Shown here piece after piece: positions 26,545 to 35,044 of a DNA stretch of 64,000 nt. Below the pieces are notes generated by a model. That model was not told the DNA's origin. It did no database searches and worked only from the letters and a program-made list of their open reading frames with translations. The translations under genes were made by a program, and so were the position numbers. The DNA is from Nitrospira sp. (GTDB lineage Bacteria > Nitrospirota > Nitrospiria > Nitrospirales > Nitrospiraceae), in assembly GCA_005116745.1 (NCBI GenBank), contig SWDS01000002.1, positions 40,552-104,551 on the forward strand, read 5' to 3'. Within the stretch, counting starts at the first letter, position 1. Each line of letters starts with the position of its first letter.

Positions 26545-29500
26545 TTAAAAGCTGTTGGTCATGAGTTCTATGACCGCAAACAGCCCATAGGCACCGGAAG
26601 GCAGAGCCACCGCTCGAAACACCGGCAATTCGGCATAGGGGAGAAACGCCCCCTCCCTGAGCGTGCCGATGGTGGCCATAATCTGGTCGAGCTGCTGGGA
26701 GGACGCCGGTTCGAGGCCAGCCAGACGACGCTCGGACAACTCATTCATCACCAGACGTCTCGCTTCCTCCGATGACGTTCTGAGCCGAATAGCACTTGCC
26801 ACGACATACGCCGCGCCCACCCCCACAACGATCCCGAGGCCGATAGAAAAGTTCCAATTATCGAAATACTCCGCCCTAGCCAGCAACATGAGGCCCATCA
26901 GGGTCGCCGGATAATAGACAAAGACGTCGATCCTCGCGGTCAACCGCGCGACCAGTTGCAGTTTGTTCAAGCAGTCTGTAGGGCTCGCACAGCCAAGCTC
27001 TTTCGTGACAAGCTTGCGCACGAAGACACTGGTCGTGCGTGTCAGATCCAAAACGAGAAAGATGACGACGATCATCATCAAAACGGCTGCAATCAGCACC
27101 AATTTATTGACTTGCCACACCACATTCCCACGAAACGGGGTGGCAGGTTGGCCATACAATTCCATGATAAATTGCCCCACCAGTAAGAAGATAACGCTGC
27201 AGCAGAGCACCCGTCCCCACAGAAAAAGCGGTTTCAATCGTGTCCGATATTCAACCCAGATATCAGCGGGCTCCGCCGATAGGTCGCTCAGCGACCAGCT
27301 GTTCACGCTCCACGGCATACCCCACCGGCTCCACCGTGCCAGACGTGCAAAACGAGAGAGTAGCTCAAGATTTAGCAACATCGGTACGCTTGCGTACGCC
27401 ACGTGCGCACGGGGAACTAACAGGTTGTAAAAACTTCTTTCAATCTCCTCGCATGTATTTCGTAGCCGCTTTCTAATTCGCACGATGAATACGAAAGCCA
27501 GTACGATCACCGCTCCCCTCAGGAGCTGACTCGGCCAGATGCTCACCCCATCAAGGAATGAGAACGGCTCTCCCGCCTCGTGATCGGCTACGAGGCTCGG
27601 CACCACTGCGAACCACAGCAACCAACTCATGGCCCCAAATATCGCCAGCATGCCGAGGATGCGTGGAGGATTCGAGAGCACTGTCCTGCAAGCTGAGCGA
27701 GTCACCCCATACACCGTCTCGCTGGCCAGGAGAAACAACAGCCACCCGACGGCGACGGCCATTGCGACATAGGCCACTGCCTTTCGTGCGTCGTCGGCTG
27801 ACGGCGGTTGAGGCCGCGGCTCGTGGATTGACTGAATGATCTGAGTCTCACTGAAAGGAACCCGCTCGATGCTCAGATCGACTGGTCCATTCTTCCCGAT
27901 CTCATGCAGCCTGGGCTGCGGCGAAACCACGAAGTAGGTGGTGGCCTGTCCTCCTAGCGGCTGAATGGCATATTGCCACACCGGCGGTCCCAGAGGCCCG
28001 GCTGGGCACAGATCACCTGGTGCCAATGTGCCAAGTGTACGCAGCTCCGCGTAAATGGCATATCGCCACGCCGGCAGCTCCTGAAGCCCGGCTGAGCATA
28101 GATCACCTGGTGCCAGCGTGCCAAGCGCCCGCATCACCGCGTAGAATGTGGCGGTTTGATACGTATCACGGAATGGCGGGATGGCCTTCTGAAGCTTTTT
28201 ATTGAGCGTCAGTCCAAAGTGAGAGGCCACGACCAGGTTGCGAGTCCACGGCATCTCTCGCGGGTGAAAGAGTCTCGCATCCAGGTCCGTGGTGAAGAAG
28301 ATCACATGCGGGAAGTTTTGCTTGAGGGCCTGCAAAATGAGCAGCTTGTCATAGACGTCGCTCCCCAGCACCCCGATGGCTTTGAAACCAGGGCACTTTC
28401 CTTTCAAAATTCCGCACGAAGCCTCGGCTTCAGCTTCCTTCAACACCTGGACCAGGCGCCGCACATAATCCAACTGGCTGCGCCCCTCCGGTCGCTCTAA
28501 TTGCTCCGTGAGTTTGCGGCGTTCATTGAGCGACGGCGGAGCCTTGTCACCCCCCTGTGAAGCGTCTCCCTGTCCGTCTTTCCCTTTCTCCTTCGGCAAT
28601 TCACCGTCCAGGCCACGAAGATAGCTGAATTGCTGGATGCGCCGGTCAAGCTTTTCATCCGTTGCTGATCTATCCATATCTTTCACTGCGTCCTTGAACT
28701 CTCGCGGCAGAACTCGACCGTAGAGTGTATCCCACTCGGAAACCAACACCACAAGGTCGCATCGCGAGCCTTTCGGACAGGTCTCTCCAAGTGCAACTCC
28801 TCGTCGTCCCAACTCCTTGACGAGTTCCTTCATCAGCTCATCATCCGTGGGCACCATCCGCTGGAAAGACACATTCGCATCACGCAAGATGTCGGCCACA
28901 CCCTTCTTCCCCTTGTATATCCCTTTCTCAGGAACAGTCGACCAGGGGGAATAGACTTCCAGTTCCAAAAGGTTGTCCCTAGGACCAGAAGTACTCGCAA
29001 CACTCTCTTCCCTGGGTTTGGAACGGGTGGCCTCGCTGACCATGGAAGCTAAAGTCCCTGAAAACCGCGGGCCGATGACCTTGAACGTGATCGTCTTGCC
29101 CTGATCTTCAAATTCCTTGGAAACGATGCGACGCATCGTTTCCAAGCTGGCAACAGGACATCTTCCAAGATCCTGGTCCTTAATCCAGAGCACGAGTGCC
29201 TGAGATGGGGCAACTGCCGAGGATTCGTACCACTCCACAGGCACACGCGCGTCGCGCCAGTCGAGCCATGCCTTCTTACTGTCTTGGCAGACAGCAGCAG
29301 GCATCTCTTCTTTGGGCCATAGGAAGAAACGGATGTGTTCTCCGTCAACCGGATCGAAGCCTGATTGTTCCAGACCAGCAAGCACGGCATACCGTTGGCG
29401 AAGTCGCGATTCGGCAGGATCGGCATAGGGTGCGCCGTCAGTCAGTAGCGCCAACACGGTGACCTTTGAGATGTCTGTATGTACTCCTTCCTCGACCAAA

Positions 29501-29766
29501 TCCTGTAAGGAGTGGGTATGCTCTAATTTGCCATTTTGTTTCTCCACGTCTCGATGTCTGCTCACCGCATCGAAGGGATCTTGCCACAGCCGAGCCTGGA
29601 CCCTCCGGTCTCCGACCACTTCGAGTCTTTGACTTGAAAGCTCTTCAACCGGACGCGAGCTCTTCAGGGGGCCCTCGTAGAGCCAGACTGCCCCGAGAAC
29701 CGCGCTGGCCAGCAGAACGAGGTTTTGAACTGGGAGTTTCACTTCTGACTTCTCGTCGGACGGCAT
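26545..29766 (-). CDS. Large membrane protein of unknown function with internal tandem repeat
   Basis: 1073 residues. One N-terminal helix (~residues 10-28) is followed by a ~630-residue soluble part and then about seven or eight hydrophobic helices from residue ~665 (VAYVAMAVAVGWLLFLLA onward), ending in a short tail. The soluble part carries VTVLALLTDGAPYADPAESRLR and, near the middle, IGVLGSDVYDKLLILQALKQNFPHVIFFTTDLDARLF, which looks like a periplasmic binding-protein or receptor-type fold. Two 90-bp units (27962-28141) encode tandem GTLAPGDLC repeats. No family recognised. The stop abuts a palindromic repeat. A very large gene between two partial permease fragments suggests acquisition. 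Confidence 0.72.
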   Translation of the reverse strand: MPSDEKSEVKLPVQNLVLLASAVLGAVWLYEGPLKSSRPVEELSSQRLEVVGDRRVQARLWQDPFDAVSRHRDVEKQNGKLEHTHSLQDLVEEGVHTDISKVTVLALLTDGAPYADPAESRLRQRYAVLAGLEQSGFDPVDGEHIRFFLWPKEEMPAAVCQDSKKAWLDWRDARVPVEWYESSAVAPSQALVLWIKDQDLGRCPVASLETMRRIVSKEFEDQGKTITFKVIGPRFSGTLASMVSEATRSKPREESVASTSGPRDNLLELEVYSPWSTVPEKGIYKGKKGVADILRDANVSFQRMVPTDDELMKELVKELGRRGVALGETCPKGSRCDLVVLVSEWDTLYGRVLPREFKDAVKDMDRSATDEKLDRRIQQFSYLRGLDGELPKEKGKDGQGDASQGGDKAPPSLNERRKLTEQLERPEGRSQLDYVRRLVQVLKEAEAEASCGILKGKCPGFKAIGVLGSDVYDKLLILQALKQNFPHVIFFTTDLDARLFHPREMPWTRNLVVASHFGLTLNKKLQKAIPPFRDTYQTATFYAVMRALGTLAPGDLCSAGLQELPAWRYAIYAELRTLGTLAPGDLCPAGPLGPPVWQYAIQPLGGQATTYFVVSPQPRLHEIGKNGPVDLSIERVPFSETQIIQSIHEPRPQPPSADDARKAVAYVAMAVAVGWLLFLLASETVYGVTRSACRTVLSNPPRILGMLAIFGAMSWLLWFAVVPSLVADHEAGEPFSFLDGVSIWPSQLLRGAVIVLAFVFIVRIRKRLRNTCEEIERSFYNLLVPRAHVAYASVPMLLNLELLSRFARLARWSRWGMPWSVNSWSLSDLSAEPADIWVEYRTRLKPLFLWGRVLCCSVIFLLVGQFIMELYGQPATPFRGNVVWQVNKLVLIAAVLMMIVVIFLVLDLTRTTSVFVRKLVTKELGCASPTDCLNKLQLVARLTARIDVFVYYPATLMGLMLLARAEYFDNWNFSIGLGIVVGVGAAYVVASAIRLRTSSEEARRLVMNELSERRLAGLEPASSQQLDQIMATIGTLREGAFLPYAELPVFRAVALPSGAYGLFAVIELMTNSF
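27962..28141. repeat. Two tandem 90-bp direct repeats inside the 1073-residue gene
   Basis: Units 27962-28051 and 28052-28141 are the same length and about 80% identical by eye. Both carry GCCCGGCTG and ATCACCTGGTGCCA. In the protein they give two copies of an approx. 30-residue segment with LGTLAPGDLC and YAI. In frame, so the duplication is tolerated. Confidence 0.85.
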
Positions 29767-29900
29767 TCGTACGCTCCGTGTGAATGAATCCAGCGAGGCC
29801 TGTCACTGAGGAGGTAAGCAGATGGCATGCCACAAATAAATACTGCAAGCCCTCGACAGGCAACAATTTTCAGACACGGCGAAACGTGACGAGCCGACGA

Positions 29901-29949
29901 GCGTATCTATTCTGATACGCCCTATGAATCCAATTAGATTCATGGGGCG
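29901..29949. promoter_or_regulatory. Two overlapping hairpins
   Basis: Hairpin 1: GCGTATC (29901-29907) pairs with GATACGC (29914-29920), loop TATTCT. Hairpin 2: CGCCCTATGAATC (29918-29930) pairs with GATTCATGGGGCG (29937-29949), loop CAATTA, with one G-U pair in RNA. They share bases 29918-29920, so they cannot both form in full. A switch, terminator or binding site is possible; function unknown. Confidence 0.4.
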
Positions 29950-30016
29950 TGACGCAATCCATGACACCATTGCATCACGGCGTCCGGTAAAGGATGGACA
30001 GATTGATCCCAACCAC

Positions 30017-30067
30017 GTGCTGATCGGCAAAGTCCGAGGAACGACACTGCCGGAAACTTCTTCGTGA
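30017..30067 (+). repeat. Duplicate of the 3' end of the APC permease fragment
   Basis: Encodes VLIGKVRGTTLPETSS then a stop, against VLIGKVRGTESPESSP then a stop at 26427-26477. Both are 51 bp, and the first 29 bases differ at two places. The two copies flank the 1073-residue gene in direct orientation. Confidence 0.7.
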
Positions 30068-30260
30068 GGACGGTATCCGCTGAGGGCTGGAGGATTCCTT
30101 CAACAGCCTGCGACTGACCGTTCATCGTTCTGTGTCGTTGACTGTGGAACGTGCGCATGGTACGGTGCAGTCAGTGATTTGACTAACCCGGTTGCTTCCC
30201 TAGGTTCTTTCCCGTACTCACTCCGTCAATAGTCACTCCGCGTCTGATCGAGATCGAATC

Positions 30261-30266
30261 AAGGAG
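30261..30266 (+). promoter_or_regulatory. Ribosome-binding site supporting a CTG start
   Basis: AAGGAG at 30261-30266 is a strong Shine-Dalgarno five bases before CTG at 30272. Reading from CTG gives KVFLIHVRDPQFYALPAK, a natural N-terminus continuous with the rest of the protein. No ATG, GTG or TTG lies in frame between the upstream stop (30245-30247) and the GTG/ATG after 30350. Confidence 0.7.
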
Positions 30267-30271
30267 TCTGT

Positions 30272-31906
30272 CTGAAAGTTTTTCTCATTCACGTTCGCGA
30301 TCCGCAGTTCTACGCCCTTCCGGCTAAAACACGTGCTGCCAACGGCAATGTTCGTGTGATGGGATTCCCTCCCATTGGCATCATGTCACTGTCATCTGTT
30401 ATCAAGCAGGCGGGGCACGAATGTGTGATGTTCGATCAGGCGAACCCCGACACCCCGAACCAGGTCATTATTGACCAGATCAATCAAGAGCAACCCGCGC
30501 TCGTCGGCCTCAGTTTTTTGAGTACCACCAGCTATCCCTATGCCAAGATGCTCGCGCGGGAGATTCGTGCGACCAATCAGAAAGTAAAGCTCGCGTTCGG
30601 CGGCGTGTTTGCCAGCCTGAATGCCCCGCTCGTAAAGTTGCAATGTCCTGAAGTCGACTTTGTCTGTCGAGGCGACGGCGAGCAACTGCTGCTCGATCTG
30701 CTTGCAAATTTTGACAACCCGCAAGATGTCGCAAGCTTAACCTGGATGAAGGATGGGCAGGTCATCCAAAATCCAAACCGCGCCATGGAACGGCAGCTCG
30801 ATCAGTGGCCATTTCCTGATCGTGAGAGCCTGAAGCTCGACTATGTCGAGTCCATGCCGCTGGACGTCCCGGTTGTGCTCTCGATGGACCGGTTCACGAC
30901 GATGCAAACCTCTCGTGGGTGCCCCTGGCCCTGTATCTTCTGCGACATCCCGATCTTCAACGAGGGGAAGTGGCGAGCCCGCAGCCCGCAACATGTGGTC
31001 GCGGAGATGAAGTATCTCGAAGGACTGGGCTATAAGTCAGTCGGGTTTGTCGACGATCATTTCCTGCTACAGCCCAAGCGGATCGAAGCGATTTGCAAGG
31101 GCATTATGGATGAAAAGCTCACGATCCGATGGGGCATCGAGGGACGCGTAGATTCCGTCGCCCAACATCTCTTCCCCGCCATGGCCAAGGCCAATTGCCA
31201 GGCCATGATGTTCGGCATCGAGAGCGGCAGTCAAAGGATTCTCGATCGCTTAAAGAAGGAACAGACGCTGGATCAAGTGACGACCGCGGTCAAGAATGCG
31301 AAGAAGGCCGGGATAACGATCGTGCACGGATTCTTCACGGTGGGCAACCCGGACGAGACGATTGAGGATATGAACGCCACCTTCGACTTTGCCTCGAGGC
31401 TTCCGCTCGATACTTTTGGGTTCAATCGGCTCTGTGTCTATCGAGGCACCCCCTTGTGGCAGGAATATGTGAAGCGCGGGTTGGTGAACGAAAACACGGA
31501 TTGGTACAAATATTTTAAATGTTCAGAGATCGATCCGACCTGTCTCTCAGGAGAAACGATCAACCGCGTACGACAGGCCGGAATTAAAAAGCTTTTTGGC
31601 TATAAACTTCTCCACTACCCCCTCCAAACCTTTCAACTCCTCCGCCGCTTCTTGCGGCATATGGCAGTACGAGACGTGGCCTATCTCCTCCTGAAGCCGT
31701 TCATGGGCCAGAAGAAAGGCGCGACTAAAGCTGAAGTCCTCTCACGCTTAGTCGAGCACGCCGACATGAAAGATGCTGCCGCGCAGCTGACCCAGGTGGC
31801 GGATGATATGCTCCACAACGTCTTTGAAGCCTCACGTCTCGAACGCCAGCGGATTCAGCAAGCAGCAGAAGGATCGCGCGAACTGCCGATGATCCAAAGC
31901 AGATAG
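30272..31906 (+). CDS. B12-binding-domain radical SAM protein
   Basis: 544 residues if it starts at CTG 30272; an ATG start at 30359 or GTG 30356 would lose the first strand of the N-terminal cobalamin-binding-like Rossmann domain. The domain has FPPIGIMSLSSVIKQAGH and VGLSFLSTTSYPYAK. The radical SAM motif is CPWPCIFC (C217, C221, C224), followed by GFVDDHFLLQPKRIEAIC and MFGIESGSQRILDRLKK, the ES-G pattern of this family. C-terminal residues ~440-544 are unassigned. Substrate unknown; relatives include methylases and BchE/HpnJ-type enzymes. A degenerate copy of its 3' part lies at 37102-37230. Confidence 0.9.
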   Translation: MKVFLIHVRDPQFYALPAKTRAANGNVRVMGFPPIGIMSLSSVIKQAGHECVMFDQANPDTPNQVIIDQINQEQPALVGLSFLSTTSYPYAKMLAREIRATNQKVKLAFGGVFASLNAPLVKLQCPEVDFVCRGDGEQLLLDLLANFDNPQDVASLTWMKDGQVIQNPNRAMERQLDQWPFPDRESLKLDYVESMPLDVPVVLSMDRFTTMQTSRGCPWPCIFCDIPIFNEGKWRARSPQHVVAEMKYLEGLGYKSVGFVDDHFLLQPKRIEAICKGIMDEKLTIRWGIEGRVDSVAQHLFPAMAKANCQAMMFGIESGSQRILDRLKKEQTLDQVTTAVKNAKKAGITIVHGFFTVGNPDETIEDMNATFDFASRLPLDTFGFNRLCVYRGTPLWQEYVKRGLVNENTDWYKYFKCSEIDPTCLSGETINRVRQAGIKKLFGYKLLHYPLQTFQLLRRFLRHMAVRDVAYLLLKPFMGQKKGATKAEVLSRLVEHADMKDAAAQLTQVADDMLHNVFEASRLERQRIQQAAEGSRELPMIQSR

Positions 31907-32920
31907 GTCCTACGCGGGCGTTCCATCTCCACAGAGTGTATCGTTCTTTAAGTTACGGCTGGCACTCGCTATCTACACCCAGTTGGATGGCGATCACCCC
32001 CCCTTACCCGAACCAATCCACTACACCACCTGCTTCAAGCACGTGGCACAGTCAGTATCAGTAGCCCCACTGGCATCCGGGCCGTACTCCTGAAGTGGGA
32101 TGTAGGGAAACGACATCAGCCTGCGCTCGGCCTCTCATCAGTCAGCTACAACCGAGCCAGTGGGCTGATACTCTTCCACACGACCAGGCTGCTCCTCAAA
32201 ACCACCAGCCGTTTTCTCAAAGACCTCAACTTTCAAAAAATGGCGGCTACAATATCGACAAACTCGAACTAACGTTGACCATCTTCAGGCTCAAATTCCA
32301 CTGACCTCTAAGAACAGCGACCATACGCTCACCGGCGTATGGAACCACCATTTAAAATCAAACCCCAACTATGCCTTCGGCCGAATGCCTCAGCCCATTC
32401 ATGCAGTAGTGGATGACCAGCGACAATTTTTCGAAGATGCATCGCAAATGCTCACTTCAACCTTTGACTCGAAAGACAGTTGCTGTCAAATTTTTCTTGC
32501 ACTTTTCACGAGAACGTCTGTGCCTGCTTGACCGCCAGCTAATGGGGACTCCCCATAGGACATCGCTTGTGCCATTTCTTCCCCCATGAGGCATGTATCT
32601 GAAATGTTCTGGCGATGTATCGAACAAGATACACTTGATCGCGCACGTGACCTGTACCGAGGAATAGTCCATTCGTATCATGCCGTGAACAAACGTGATT
32701 ATCCAACCTGCATGCTTGAGGCATGCAGGTTGCGTAGACTCAGCAGCAGAGCATCATCCAGGGAGAGTCTGAGTAGGTCCTAAACCTGGATGACGCACCG
32801 TGAAGGCTTCAGCGTTCGACGTATCCGGAACGATCGAATTTGATTGAGGCGACACAGCACGCCATAACGCAGGTTATGACCGAGTATCATTCATTCACAT
32901 CACTCGCAAAGGAGAAAGCC
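31907..32920. other. Gene-poor stretch with a strong hairpin
   Basis: About 1 kb with no supported gene. On the minus strand, 32025-32115 reads RRLMSFPYIPLQEYGPDA and then CATCLKQVV ending at a stop, which could be the tail of a decayed protein but matches nothing I know. A perfect hairpin lies at 32705-32731. The end of the stretch carries AAAGGAGAAAGCC, the ribosome-binding site for the next gene. Confidence 0.5.
32705..32731. repeat. Perfect 11-bp inverted repeat
   Basis: AACCTGCATGC (32705-32715), loop TTGAG, GCATGCAGGTT (32721-32731). A strong stem-loop with no T-run after it. It could be a recombination or protein-binding site, or the foot of a lost element. Confidence 0.6.
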
Positions 32921-33409
32921 ATGAATAAATATAAAAAACAATATGCACCAAGCGTTGAACCAAATATTAGACACCATCACTTCGTACATGGCCGAATGTG
33001 TCGCGGTCTGGTCATGGCGGCAGTTGGACTTGTCGTATCCTTCGGCGTCGCAGCGAATGCCAGTGCCGACTCTTTGAAATGCAAGGTGGACTTCAAGCTG
33101 ACGAACGAGAAATCCACAGCCGTCAAAGTCGTTTCGATAATCTACGAGGCTGACCAGAAGGAACATACAGAAGGGCTCGATAACAAGAAATTGTCAGCGG
33201 GTGAGATGGACATCTGGAAGACCGTCACGCTTCAGGAGGTCGCCGCTGGCAATCCGATTACTCGATTCAGAATTCAGTATCGGAACGATACCAGCGGTCA
33301 AGGTAAACCGAGCAGTCCGTGGGGGCCAGTTGTTAAGACAGTGTATTTAAAGCCCGTCAATGGCGGCGATTGCTTTGATGGTAGAGTCTACGAACTCGCA
33401 GTGCCATAG
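32921..33409 (+). CDS. Secreted protein of unknown function
   Basis: 162 residues from the ATG at 32921, which has a good AAGGAGAAAG site upstream. After a basic, His-rich N-terminus, a hydrophobic stretch MAAVGLVVSFGVAANASA gives a signal peptide with cleavage near ASA-DS. The mature part begins LKCKVDFKLTNEK and contains VKVVSIIYEADQKEHTEGLDNKKLSAGE, a possible Ig-like or fimbrial-type fold. The unusually long n-region (~40 residues) is odd. No family recognised. A terminator-like hairpin follows. Confidence 0.65.
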   Translation: MNKYKKQYAPSVEPNIRHHHFVHGRMCRGLVMAAVGLVVSFGVAANASADSLKCKVDFKLTNEKSTAVKVVSIIYEADQKEHTEGLDNKKLSAGEMDIWKTVTLQEVAAGNPITRFRIQYRNDTSGQGKPSSPWGPVVKTVYLKPVNGGDCFDGRVYELAVP

Positions 33410-33443
33410 CTTGTTCCACGACAGCAAAAAGGAGCCGAGAAAT

Positions 33444-33469
33444 GGCGGGAGGCCGTAACGCCTCCCGCC
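33444..33469 (+). terminator. Terminator-like hairpin
   Basis: GGCGGGAGGC (33444-33453), loop CGTAAC, GCCTCCCGCC (33460-33469): a perfect 10-bp GC-rich stem 35 bp after the stop at 33409. It lacks a strong T-run, so termination may depend on Rho or on another mechanism. Confidence 0.6.
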
Positions 33470-34726
33470 TCATGAAACGAGTGGTCAGGTAAAATAGTCG
33501 CTCATCTCAGCGGTGTCGGCTTTCAACTAATCCGCTCCAGGCACCCATCCTGATTGAAACATATGAGCGATCCTCGACAGGGATCCTCCCCAGCCAATGG
33601 AACCTAGATGCTCTAGACAACCGTCGGTCCTCAACCACATCTGCTCGATACAGCATTGAATGTTTGACTGTCAGATAGTGCCAACCTCATCGTGGCTCAG
33701 AGCCAATGCGTATCAGTCAAGACTCAAGTGGAGTGGAAGCATGAAGGAACGGTCATCGAATCTCATGATGAGTGCGTGGTCTGATCCAAACCATTTGGCA
33801 ATCCTCTAGTTCCATCATTCATTTCAGCTCCTAACAAAATGCATGGTGCAGATCGAAGGCACCTGCTCTTACAACAGCTAGTCAACCAAATAGTGTCAAC
33901 TGGAGATGGATTCGACATCTATTTCTTACGCGGTAGCTCGATACGACTTGAGAACTATTCGGATCACCAAAATGTCATCGCGCATATACCTCCAAGACAG
34001 TACTGGGTCGTCATCACCACAGAGAACCATCTCGCCTTTTTGCTGATCGGTTCTCACATTATCTCAGCGTACACTCCTGAGTCTCAGTGGATATACCTCT
34101 CCTCGTCTCTCACAAGGCAGGCCCTATCACGATCATCGACGAACGCTGACGACCTTGATCCATATTAAGGTAAGGCAACACGTGTCGTCTGCTAGCTCGA
34201 ATTCACTGTCAGAACATCCCGCTAGAAATTGCAAGAGCATGTTTTAAGCGGGGGCCAGTTGTTTTGCCCGCCGCAGTTGCCCGACCGGCACCAATCTCGC
34301 CGCTACATGGCCCGTGGTATCCTCTTCCACTGGACGAATTTCGTAGGGGCGCTCCGTTTTGAGCCGGGTATACATGATCCGGCACAACCCCACGAGCCAC
34401 ACCTCCGTCAGGAGCCCGTATACCCGAATGACGCCGCCCTGCTACCTGCAAATTCCCATGGTAGACTCAATCCGTATTTTGCGCGCAACATGCCAAGCTC
34501 ATCAGGCAGTCCAGACACTCTGCCATATCCCGTGAGAGCTTCAATGAATTTTGACTCACGTTTCAGCTGTTCGTCGATAGCCACATCCACCCAATACAGC
34601 TTCTGCCATTTTCAAAATCACGTGAATGATGACTCCTCTATCCTAATCGTGCAGCATGGTGCAAAGACATTCAGTAGATCAAGACACACCAGGACGTACA
34701 CAACTCTAACCAAGCCGCGATGGAGG
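33470..34726. other. Decayed region with ORF remnants
   Basis: About 1.25 kb with no convincing intact gene. A plus-strand frame at 33839-34168 (109 codons, no ribosome-binding site) is unassigned. On the minus strand, 34244-34440 gives GGVIRVYGLLTEVWLVGLCR and IMYTRLKTERPYEIRPVEED before a stop, which could be the C-terminus of a transposase or other gene, but I cannot name it. The region looks like pseudogenised accessory DNA. Confidence 0.5.
33839..34168 (+). CDS. Possible small hypothetical protein
   Basis: A 109-codon open frame in an otherwise gene-poor region. No Shine-Dalgarno before the ATG (CCTAACAAAATG), no known motif, only a weakly hydrophobic stretch (YWVVITTENHLAFLLIGSHIISAY). 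Coding status is uncertain; it may be chance. Confidence 0.2.
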   Translation: MHGADRRHLLLQQLVNQIVSTGDGFDIYFLRGSSIRLENYSDHQNVIAHIPPRQYWVVITTENHLAFLLIGSHIISAYTPESQWIYLSSSLTRQALSRSSTNADDLDPY

Positions 34727-34746
34727 TTGTTGGACATGTCCAACAA
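34727..34746. repeat. 20-bp perfect palindrome, site 1 (putative partition site)
   Basis: TTGTTGGACATGTCCAACAA is perfectly self-complementary over 20 bp. An identical copy lies at 34855-34874, 128 bp away centre to centre. Both are downstream of a korB-like gene that ends at 35045. The form (long perfect palindrome, more than one copy, near a parAB pair) fits a ParB/KorB binding site or centromere; this is inference. Confidence 0.65.
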
Positions 34747-34854
34747 GATTTTGCCTCTTCCCAAGACGCAAACTTATCTCAGAGTTGGAGACGAACCAGT
34801 ACAAGCTAAAATTTTATCCAAACCGTGATGAGCCATGATGGATGGTAGTGGTGT

Positions 34855-34874
34855 TTGTTGGACATGTCCAACAA
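34855..34874. repeat. 20-bp perfect palindrome, site 2 (putative partition site)
   Basis: Identical in all 20 bases to the site at 34727-34746. It is 171 bp from the end of the parB-like gene. The spacing between centres, 128 bp, is about 12 helical turns. I saw no third copy elsewhere in the window. Confidence 0.65.
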
Positions 34875-35044
34875 CTGAGCCAGCCCACATTAGCCATTCG
34901 TGACAGAGATCAGCTGGCGCTGAATGGGTCAATGAATTCAGTCTGTGAAGCTACTGGATTGAGAAAACGACTGTGATGAAATGGACTGTTCTGGATGGCC
35001 CCTCCCCATCGGAGAGATGGAGAGAGGAAACGAATGGCAGGTCG

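Larger units (their letters stand above)
29767..30271. other. Intergenic region between divergent genes
   Basis: 505 bp with no intact gene between the large membrane-protein gene (minus) and the radical SAM gene (plus). It holds two overlapping hairpins (29901-29949) and a 51-bp copy of the end of the APC permease fragment (30017-30067). Confidence 0.6.

Noticed and set aside
32025..32115. Minus-strand tail with CATCLK that might be a decayed heme protein
   Set aside because: Lacks the His of CxxCH and is short; too weak to call.
34244..34440. Minus-strand frame that could be a transposase C-terminus
   Set aside because: No motif recognised and upstream part is broken; listed only as part of the decayed region.
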